Source: Kocuria varians (lineage in GTDB: Bacteria; Actinomycetota; Actinomycetes; Actinomycetales; Micrococcaceae). Taken from it: a DNA stretch of 64,000 nt. The notes beneath the pieces were generated by a model that made no database searches, was not told the origin of the DNA, and saw nothing but the letters and a program-made list of their open reading frames with translations. The translations under genes and the position numbers were made by a program. The stretch is taken from contig NZ_BJNW01000018.1 in assembly GCF_006539885.1 (NCBI RefSeq), forward strand, positions 1 to 64,000, given 5' to 3'. Shown one piece after another: positions 57,484-64,000 of this stretch. Each line of letters starts with the position of its first letter. Position 1 is the stretch's first letter.

Positions 57484-57926
57484 GTGTCCACAGGGGTTGT
57501 CCACACCTGTTAACAACTTACAGAGTTGTAATTCCACAGCTGTGAACAGCCCTGTGGACAGCGGAATCCCGGGGTCTGGCGGGCGCTGCACACACATCTT
57601 GGTCGAGATATGCACACTTTTCTCCACACCTGTGGAAAACTCTCGTGCACCGCTTGGGGAGAACCCGGACCGCGTGTGACCTCCGAGACAGCTCGCGGTC
57701 CCCGCGAATAAATCCGTTCCCCGGTACGTTCCATGGATTCAGGCCTCATGGCCGGTCATGCCTCGACGACGCGGCACCTCCGGGATCCACACCCTCGCAG
57801 CAGGGGCTCGCAGCGTCCCGGAGACGTGTGCGAGTGGTCCACCCCTGCCGCGCACGCCCTGTCCCGGCTCCGCGGCGTCCAGAGCGCCCGGCGTCCTCCC
57901 GAGAACCCCGGAAAGGCCTCTCGTCC
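57484..57926. promoter_or_regulatory. 443-bp intergenic region with a DnaA-box cluster
   Basis: The first 160 bp contain several DnaA-box-like 9-mers: TTGTCCACA (57497), ATTCCACAG (57531), TGTGAACAG (57541), TGTGGACAG (57553) and TGTGGAAAA (57631), with an AT-richer stretch around 57508-57535 (GTTAACAACTTACAGAGTTG). The rest, to 57926, is the MFS upstream region and shows no convincing gene; a 65-codon frame from 57733 overlaps the MFS start and has no coding signature. Confidence 0.6.
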
Positions 57927-59177
57927 ATGACCCAGTTGACCCCTGCCCGCCGACGCCTGGCACTGTTCGCGCTCGCCCTGGGTGGCTTCGGCATCGGCTG
58001 CACGGAGTTCGCCTCCATGGGGCTGCTCCCGCAGATCGCCCAGAACCTCATGCCCGGCCTCTACGGCTCGTCCCCCGAGACCGGGATCGCCCACGCGGGC
58101 TGGCTCGTGAGCGCCTACGCCCTGGGTGTGGTGGTCGGTGCGCCCGTGATCTCGTTCCTGGGTGCCCGGGCCTCCCGCACGGTGCTGCTGCTCGTGATGG
58201 CCTCGGCACTGCTCGTGGGCAGCCTCGCGTCCGCTCTCGCGCCGTCCTTCGAAGGGCTGCTCGTGGTGCGCTTCCTGGCCGGGTTGCCCCACGGCGCCTA
58301 CTTCGGCCTCGCCTCGCTGGTGGCCGCGACCGTGATGGGCCCCGGCAACCAGGCGAAGGGTGTGGCACTCGCACTCTCCGGGCTCACCGTGGCCAACGTG
58401 GTGGGCGTCCCGGTGATGACGGCCATCGGCCAGGCCTACGGCTGGCGCGCCGCGTACGGCACGGTGACCGTGGTCTTCGCCCTCACCGTGGCCCTGCTGT
58501 GGCTCACGGTCCCGCGCCAGGCCCCGCTGCCCGGTGCAAGCCGCCGCGGTGAGCTCTCGGCCTTCGCGCTGCCCCAGGTGTGGATCGTCATGGGCGTGGC
58601 CGGTGTGGGCTTCGGCGGCTTCTTCGCGATCTACAGCTACCTCTCCCAGATGGGCCGCGAGCTCGCGGGCCTGCCCGCCGGTGCCATCCCGTGGCTGCTC
58701 GCGGTCGTGGGCGTGGGTATGACCATCGGCAACATCGTGGGCGGCATCAGCGCGGACCGCAGCGCACGGCGCACCATGGCGGTGGGCTTCCCCGCGCTCG
58801 CGGTGGCCCTGCTGCTGATGGGTGTGCTGGGCGGGTCCCCGGTGGGGATCTTCGTGGCCGGGTTCGTGATGTCCCTGGTCAACTCGTTCATCATGCCGAG
58901 CATCCAGAGCTGGCTCATCACCGCGGCGCGCGGCGCCCAGCTCATGGGTGCGTCCCTGAACCACGCCGCGTTCAACGTGGCCAACTCGGTCGGCGCCCTG
59001 CTCGGCGGCGCCGTGATCTCGGCCGGCTTCGGCTACCGTTCCCCGGCGATCGTCGCGTGCGCGCTGTGCATCGTGGGTGGGCTGCTCGCCTTCGCGGGTG
59101 TCCAGCGGCAGAAGCGGGACCGACGACGCCGCCTCGAGGCCGGCTTCCCCGTCACCTCCTCGCAGCGGGCGGTCTGA
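57927..59177 (+). CDS. MFS transporter, AraJ/CmlA-like DHA1 family
   Basis: A 416-residue protein with 12 helices. It begins LALFALALGGFGIGCTEFAS, the DHA1 first helix with the G-x-x-x-TEF motif of sugar and drug effluxers such as AraJ. Helix 5 has LSGLTVANVVGVPV. The ATG at 57927 has GGAAAGG about 11 bases upstream. The C-terminal tail is basic. Probable efflux of small molecules; substrate unknown. Confidence 0.88.
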   Translation: MTQLTPARRRLALFALALGGFGIGCTEFASMGLLPQIAQNLMPGLYGSSPETGIAHAGWLVSAYALGVVVGAPVISFLGARASRTVLLLVMASALLVGSLASALAPSFEGLLVVRFLAGLPHGAYFGLASLVAATVMGPGNQAKGVALALSGLTVANVVGVPVMTAIGQAYGWRAAYGTVTVVFALTVALLWLTVPRQAPLPGASRRGELSAFALPQVWIVMGVAGVGFGGFFAIYSYLSQMGRELAGLPAGAIPWLLAVVGVGMTIGNIVGGISADRSARRTMAVGFPALAVALLLMGVLGGSPVGIFVAGFVMSLVNSFIMPSIQSWLITAARGAQLMGASLNHAAFNVANSVGALLGGAVISAGFGYRSPAIVACALCIVGGLLAFAGVQRQKRDRRRRLEAGFPVTSSQRAV

Positions 59178-59353
59178 GCCGGGGCGGCCGCCAGCGGCGC
59201 CGGTGCCACAGAGCGACTCCCGCTGCCCGGTGCCGCAGTGCCCGGGTGAGCCACCGCCGACAGTCCATGACGAGCCCTGCCCACGGCCGCTGCCGCGCGT
59301 GCGAACCGGTCGATGGGCAGGGCCGCGCACGCGGCGTCGTCGTTCCCCGGAGG

Positions 59354-60046
59354 TCAGTGCACCAGGAACTGGCCGGTGAGCAGGAAGGCTCCCGAGTCCA
59401 CGAGCAGGAACAGGGCCACGAGGGCGAGCAGCCAGGTGAGGGCCAGGTTCACCCACGGGGAGATGGTGTCCCAGGCCCGGCGCATGACCTTCGAGAAGCG
59501 CTCCTGGCGGCCGAACGCGGTGAGGACCACGAGCAGGGTCAGCGGCAGCTGGCTCACGAGCGCCCAGACGATCCAGCCCGCGACGCCCCAGGGAAGCGGC
59601 TGGGCGGCGGCCACCGCCACGTGGATGTCGAACGGCAGGTCGAAGATCACGATGCCCACGAACACGAGGGTCGTGACGTAGAGACCCCAGGGGCTCGTGG
59701 CGGGCTTCTCCTCGGGCTCCGGGACGCCGCGCCGCCGACGCCGCGCCACGGCCCGCCAGGCGGCGTACCCGCCGATCCCGAGGGCGAGCGCGAACTCGAT
59801 CCACGCGGCGATGCTGCCCTGGCGGACGAGGTGCCACCAGTCGACCTCCTGCAGCCGGGGGCCCAGCAGCAGCGTGAGGGCGAGACCCCACGCCGCGGTG
59901 CCGCCCAGCAGGAGCGTGGAGGCACCGACGATGTGCCGGCGCCGGATGCCCGCGCCGAGCGCCGCGGCCATGATCACCATGGGCGCGGGGTCGAACCCCG
60001 CCAGCGCGGTGCTGAGCACCGTGAGCGTGTATTCCCAGGTGTTCAT
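59354..60046 (-). CDS. Hypothetical polytopic membrane protein
   Basis: A 230-residue protein with about six hydrophobic segments, starting TLTVLSTALAGFDPAPMVIM and ending ALTWLLALVALFLLVDSGAFLL. The second half contains FDLPFDIHVAVAAAQPLP, and helices 3 and 4 are separated by a basic loop (RRRRRGVPEP). The topology is reminiscent of GAP- or LysE-like small transporters, but I cannot assign a family. It is 16 bp downstream of the esterase gene and probably co-transcribed. Confidence 0.7.
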   Translation of the reverse strand: MNTWEYTLTVLSTALAGFDPAPMVIMAAALGAGIRRRHIVGASTLLLGGTAAWGLALTLLLGPRLQEVDWWHLVRQGSIAAWIEFALALGIGGYAAWRAVARRRRRGVPEPEEKPATSPWGLYVTTLVFVGIVIFDLPFDIHVAVAAAQPLPWGVAGWIVWALVSQLPLTLLVVLTAFGRQERFSKVMRRAWDTISPWVNLALTWLLALVALFLLVDSGAFLLTGQFLVH

Positions 60047-60062
60047 GAATGGGTTCCGATGC

Positions 60063-61217
60063 TCAGGCGGGGATCGCGGCGAACGCGGGGGAGGTCCGGC
60101 CCAGCCACTCGAGGCTGGGGTCCAGCTGCGCCTCCCACAGGGCCACGCGGTGTCCCCCGGTCTGCGAGACGTTGCTGGACAGGCGCGTGGGGGCCGAGAC
60201 GGTGCGCTCGAAGGCCCGGATGGCCTTGACGGAGATCGAGTCCTCGCCGCCGGTGAAGAACCAGATGCTCACGTCCGGCTTCTCGCGCGCCACGACCTTG
60301 CCGAGGTCGTAGGCCGCGGGGTCCGCTGTCTTCCATACCTCACCCTTCGTGTACATGGGCGTGAAGTACCCCGCGAGGTTCACACTCGAGGCCCAGATCT
60401 CCGGGTGGCGCACCGTGAACATGGACGAGCACCACCCCCCGGCGCTGTAGCCCAGGGTGGCCCACGCGTCACGGTCCGTGGACACCCGCAGGTTGCCGCG
60501 GATCCACGAGACCACGTCGCTGCTCACGTAGGTCTCCCACTTGCCGTGGTTGCTGTCCACGCACTCGGTGTCGTTGTTGCCGGGGTAGACGTCCGGGATC
60601 ACCACGATGCTCTCACGCAGGGTGGAGTCCGCCACGTTCTCCCGGATGTGCTGGGCGATGTCCATGGCCTGGGTGTACGTCCGCACGTCCCCGGGGAAGC
60701 CGGTGAACGCCGTGATCACGGGGTAGGTGCGCTCCGGCTCCTTCAGGTAGGAGGGAGGAAGCCACACGGTGGCGTCCTGCGTGATCCCGGACTGGCTGCC
60801 CGGGATCTTGAGGTACACCCACTGCCCGGAGGTGCTGTTCGAGTCCAGCTGCGATCCGAAGGCCGCATTGCGCGCCGGATCGGTCTGGGCTGCCGTGTAC
60901 TGCGCGCGGGGGAGCTCCTTGACCGCGGTGACGGCGGCGAACGCGGCCCCGGCGTTCGTGGTGGTCACGGCCCCTCCGCCGTCCGAGAGCAGGTCCCCCC
61001 AGCTCGAGTACCACTGGTTGTCCATGTTCATCTTCAGGAAACAGGCCGCCAGGACGAGCACGCACACGAGCGCGAGGCACGCGAACTGCAGCACGTACTT
61101 CAGCAGGCCGGGGCGGCGGTTCCGGGGCAGGACGACCACGGTGACGACGACCAGCAGGACCGTCACGGCCGTGACCGTGATGAGGAGGGGCCATCCGTTC
61201 AGTTCGAAGAACGCCAT
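60063..61217 (-). CDS. Membrane-anchored esterase of the antigen-85/esterase D type
   Basis: A 384-residue protein. Two N-terminal helices (about 8-30 and 37-62) anchor a putative esterase domain (about 100-384). LGYSAGGWCSSMF (about 262) holds the GxSxG nucleophile, FTGGEDS the acid (about 323), and SQTGGHRVALW the histidine (about 358). The fold resembles mycolyltransferase-like or EsD-type esterases found in the envelope of actinobacteria. Substrate unknown. It diverges from lysX. Confidence 0.83.
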   Translation of the reverse strand: MAFFELNGWPLLITVTAVTVLLVVVTVVVLPRNRRPGLLKYVLQFACLALVCVLVLAACFLKMNMDNQWYSSWGDLLSDGGGAVTTTNAGAAFAAVTAVKELPRAQYTAAQTDPARNAAFGSQLDSNSTSGQWVYLKIPGSQSGITQDATVWLPPSYLKEPERTYPVITAFTGFPGDVRTYTQAMDIAQHIRENVADSTLRESIVVIPDVYPGNNDTECVDSNHGKWETYVSSDVVSWIRGNLRVSTDRDAWATLGYSAGGWCSSMFTVRHPEIWASSVNLAGYFTPMYTKGEVWKTADPAAYDLGKVVAREKPDVSIWFFTGGEDSISVKAIRAFERTVSAPTRLSSNVSQTGGHRVALWEAQLDPSLEWLGRTSPAFAAIPA

Positions 61218-61371
61218 TGGGGGTTGCTCGTTTCCAGTGTTTTCCCACGTATCTTAAGTGCAGTGCGGAGGCCGCGGGTCTAGAGAGGTGTCCGGCGGTT
61301 CCACGTACCGCACACAGCATAGGGACAAGCCGTTCGTCCGGAGGTTCCACCGGGCCAGCGAGGGGGAGTTG

Positions 61372-64000
61372 ATGGGTGACACCCAGGTGGCGCACGGGTG
61401 CGGGGTGCCGGACTTCCGGGCCCCCTCGCCGCGGCAGGAGCGGTGGGCCAAGCTCCTGACCGGCGTCTTCGCACTGGCCACCGCGGCCGGTGTGGTGCTC
61501 CTGCTGCTGCACTGGGTCACGCGCCTCAACCCGCTGCCCTCGCTGCTCTTCGGCACGCTGAACCTTCCCGTGGCGCCCTCCCTGGTCTCGGTGGTCGTGC
61601 TCGGTCTGCTCACGGGGGCGCTTGTGCGGCGCAAGCGGATGGCCCTGTACCTGGTGGGGATCACGCAGCTGGGCGGCGTCGTGTGGTCCGTCCTCATGCT
61701 GGTGCTGCGCGCCACGGTCCCCGGTCTTCCGCACCGCGGGCACCTTCCCCCCTGGATCAACCCGACGCTGGACGCGGTCGCCGTGCTCGTGGGCCTCACC
61801 GCACTGGTCCTGCTGTGGTGGCTGCGCCCCGCATTCCCCGCGCGCACCGAGTCCCGCGGCGTCGTCGCGGCCCTGGCCACCCTGCTGGGCGGCACGGTCC
61901 TCACCGTGGCGGTCACTCACGCGCTGCTCTACGCCACCACAAGCTCCGCGATCGACGACTGGAACGTGCTGGCCCAGGCGCTCGTGCGCAGCCTGGGCTG
62001 GACCGGGCCGAGGCGGCAGTACTTCAGCACCGTCCCGCCGTGGCTCCCGGAACTGACCTCGGCGCTGCTGGCCCTGACCATCGTGCTCGCGGTGCTCATC
62101 TTCCTGCGCTCCTCCTCTCGTGTTGCCTCCTGGACGCCCTCGGACGAGGTCGCGGTGCGGCGCCTGCTGCGGGAGCACGGGGACGAGGACTCCCTGGGGT
62201 ACTTCGCCACGCGGCGGGACAAGTCCACGGCCTTCTCCGCGGACGGCCGGGCGTGCGTGACGTTCCGCGTGGTGGGCCAGGTCTCGATCGCCTCCGGCGA
62301 CCCGGTGGGTGATCCGGCGTCCTGGCCCGACGCCGTGGCGCGCTGGCTCGGGCGGTCCCACCGCTACGGGCTGCTCCCGGCCGTGACCTCCGCCTCGGAG
62401 CGGGCCGCTAGGGTATATGCGGAAGCGGGCATGAGTGTTCTGGTCATGGGCGACGAGGCCGTGCTGCACCCCGACCGCTACTCCCTGGCGAACTCCTCGA
62501 TGACACCGGTGCGCCGGGCCGTGCGCCACGCCCGCCGGGCGGGGCTGACCACGGAGATCGCCCGCCACGAGGACGTCCCCGCGGAGGAGCTCGAACGGCT
62601 GGGCGTGCTCGCGGACCGATGGCGCGGGGACGAGCCCGACCGCGGGTTCTCCATGGCCCTGAACCGCTGGGGCGACCCCGCGGACGGCCAGTGCCTGCTG
62701 GTGGTCGCGCGCGACGAGGAGGGGACCGCCCAGGGCCTGCTCTCGTTCGTGCCGTGGGGCCGCAGCGGTCTCTCCCTGGACGTGATGCGCCGCGCCCCGC
62801 ACGCCCCGAACGGCGTCACCGAGCTGATGGTCACGGACCTCATGGAGCACTGCGCGGGCCGCGGCATCCGCCGGGTTTCCCTGAACTTCGCCATGTTCCG
62901 CGGCGTCTTCGAGGACTCCGAGAAGCTCGGCGCCGGGGTGATCACCCGCCTCAACTCCTCCGTGCTGGGGTGGATGGACCGCTTCTTCCAGCTGGAGAGC
63001 CTCTACCGCTCCAACGCCAAGTACCTGCCGGAGTGGGTGCCGCGCTACGCGTGCTTCGGCGGCGTCCTGGCCCTGCCGCGCATGGCCCTGGCCACCGCCC
63101 AGGTGGAGGGGTTCCTTCCCGCAATCTTCGTGCGCACCGCCCCCCAGCCCGCGCTCGACGAGCAGACGCTCGCGGAGATCCGCGAGATCCAGCACGAGCC
63201 CGCCCCCATGCGCGTGCTGGCCCCGCGGCGCTCGCAGCAGACGCGGCACCGGATGCGCCACGCGCGTGCCCTGGCGCGTGAGGGTGTGGACCCGTACCCC
63301 GTGGGTCTGGCCGACGCCGGCTCCGTGGCGGAGGCGGTGGCCGAGCGCGCGCGGGGCGACGCCGCGGCGTCGTCGTCCGTGCGGACGAGCGGGCGTGTGC
63401 GCAGGATCCGCGACTTCGGCGGCGTGGCGTTCGTGGACCTGACCGACGGCGGCGTCACCGCCCAGGTGCTCGTGGACCGCGCCGAGGTGGACCCCACCTG
63501 GGAGGTGATCCGGCGCAACCTGGACGTGGGGGACCTGGTGGTCGTGGACGGGCACTGGGGGACCTCCCGCACCGGGACCGTCTCGCTGCTCGCGCGGCGT
63601 GTGACCATGGCCGCGAAGGCGCTGCAGCCGGTGCCCTACAGCGGCTTCGAGAACCCGGAGCAGCGGCTGCGACGGCGCTCGCTGGACCTGCTCGTGCACC
63701 CGCACGAGATGGAGCTGCTGCGGCAGCGCTCGCGCGCCGTGGACACCGTGCGCGCGCTGCTCATGGACCGGGGCTACCGCGAGGTCGAGACGCCGGTGCT
63801 GAACACGGTGCACGGCGGTGCGTCCGCGCGGCCGTTCCGCACGTTCATCAACGCCTACGGCATGGACCTGACGCTGCGGATCGCCCCCGAGCTCTACCTG
63901 AAGCGGCTGCTCGTGGCGGGCAGCGGACCCATCTTCGAGGTGGCCCGCAACTTCCGCAACGAGGGCGCGGACGCCACCCACAACCCCGAGTTCACGGCGC
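61372..64000 (+). CDS. lysX: Bifunctional lysylphosphatidylglycerol synthetase/lysyl-tRNA synthetase LysX, 3' end outside
   Basis: 876 codons are visible and the C-terminus is cut off. An N-terminal membrane part with about seven helices (about 20-250) is followed by the lysyltransferase (DUF2156) domain (about 260-590; ASGDPVGDPASW, SLNFAMFRGVFEDSEKLG). An OB-fold anticodon-binding domain (about 675-765) and the start of a class II LysRS core (LRIAPELYLKRLLVAG, FEVARNFRNEG) follow. It charges lysine onto tRNA and transfers it to phosphatidylglycerol, protecting against cationic peptides. The ATG at 61372 follows AGGGGGAG. Confidence 0.92.
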   Translation, partial: MGDTQVAHGCGVPDFRAPSPRQERWAKLLTGVFALATAAGVVLLLLHWVTRLNPLPSLLFGTLNLPVAPSLVSVVVLGLLTGALVRRKRMALYLVGITQLGGVVWSVLMLVLRATVPGLPHRGHLPPWINPTLDAVAVLVGLTALVLLWWLRPAFPARTESRGVVAALATLLGGTVLTVAVTHALLYATTSSAIDDWNVLAQALVRSLGWTGPRRQYFSTVPPWLPELTSALLALTIVLAVLIFLRSSSRVASWTPSDEVAVRRLLREHGDEDSLGYFATRRDKSTAFSADGRACVTFRVVGQVSIASGDPVGDPASWPDAVARWLGRSHRYGLLPAVTSASERAARVYAEAGMSVLVMGDEAVLHPDRYSLANSSMTPVRRAVRHARRAGLTTEIARHEDVPAEELERLGVLADRWRGDEPDRGFSMALNRWGDPADGQCLLVVARDEEGTAQGLLSFVPWGRSGLSLDVMRRAPHAPNGVTELMVTDLMEHCAGRGIRRVSLNFAMFRGVFEDSEKLGAGVITRLNSSVLGWMDRFFQLESLYRSNAKYLPEWVPRYACFGGVLALPRMALATAQVEGFLPAIFVRTAPQPALDEQTLAEIREIQHEPAPMRVLAPRRSQQTRHRMRHARALAREGVDPYPVGLADAGSVAEAVAERARGDAAASSSVRTSGRVRRIRDFGGVAFVDLTDGGVTAQVLVDRAEVDPTWEVIRRNLDVGDLVVVDGHWGTSRTGTVSLLARRVTMAAKALQPVPYSGFENPEQRLRRRSLDLLVHPHEMELLRQRSRAVDTVRALLMDRGYREVETPVLNTVHGGASARPFRTFINAYGMDLTLRIAPELYLKRLLVAGSGPIFEVARNFRNEGADATHNPEFTA

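Noticed and set aside
57733-57930. 65-codon frame before the MFS gene
   Set aside because: It overlaps the MFS start, lacks a ribosome site and has a shadow-like composition.
60613-63981. 1122-codon frame antisense to lysX and overlapping the esterase
   Set aside because: Shadow of lysX and the esterase gene; no motif, and the real frames carry full domain sets.

Overview
The window is a GC-rich actinobacterial chromosome segment, roughly 70% GC by eye in the housekeeping genes. It carries the replication origin. Gene order and protein signatures fit the Micrococcaceae, most likely Kocuria or a close relative: murJ, trxBA, cwlM, parBA, rsmG, jag, yidC, yidD, rnpA, rpmH, oriC, dnaA, dnaN, recF, dciA, gyrBA, a DUF3566 gene, tRNA-Ile, a DLW-39 microprotein, tRNA-Ala. 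I did not assign a species.

Layout. Positions 1-9355 are a defence island. An incomplete N6-adenine methyltransferase and an SNF2 helicase are on the minus strand, resembling the DrmMI/DrmD pair of class 1 DISARM. A DUF262/DUF1524 GmrSD-type gene diverges from them. Positions 9384-17949 are accessory: an HTH/membrane-protein pair, an MFS exporter with a divergent MarR regulator, an alpha/beta hydrolase, RecQ, an orphan exported protein, an FBP zinc-finger protein and a ThrE-type exporter. Positions 18006-23157 hold dnaB (interrupted by an intein with a LAGLIDADG-type endonuclease), rplI, rpsR, ssb and rpsF. Positions 23287-34802 carry envelope and redox genes: a TM2 protein, two membrane proteins, a CCA-adding enzyme, a NUDIX hydrolase, MurJ, a pseudokinase-like membrane protein, trxB-trxA behind a sigma-R-type promoter, and a CwlM-like pseudo-amidase. 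Positions 34839-38264 are the centromere: parB and parA with six parS-type sites, four of them inside coding sequence and one inside a transcription terminator. Positions 38347-47225 are the origin core, with DnaA boxes on both sides of dnaA and an AT-rich unwinding candidate just before dnaN. Positions 47483-53318 carry gyrase and the tRNAs. Positions 53571-64000 carry transporters, a cyclophilin, a rhomboid protease, an esterase and the start of lysX, which is cut by the right edge.

How it works together. DnaA, DnaN, RecF, DciA (helicase loader), DnaB, SSB and gyrase are the replication initiation and fork set. ParA and ParB segregate the origin. RnpA, RpmH, YidD, YidC and Jag are the usual ribosome and membrane-insertion neighbours. 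MurJ, the pseudokinase-like protein and the CwlM-like protein form a peptidoglycan precursor control group.

Most interesting signals. (1) A 10-mer, ACGACGCCGC or its complement, occurs 21 times in my by-eye scan; 15 copies have the same orientation relative to fork movement. (2) ParB carries an insertion of about 375 residues that contains three parS-type sites encoding a recurrent SRETS peptide. (3) A perfect 40-bp palindrome acts as terminator and parS site together. (4) DnaA-box clusters also lie upstream of dnaB and 13 kb to the right of the origin. (5) The DnaB intein appears intact. (6) The CwlM homologue has lost the amidase zinc and catalytic residues.
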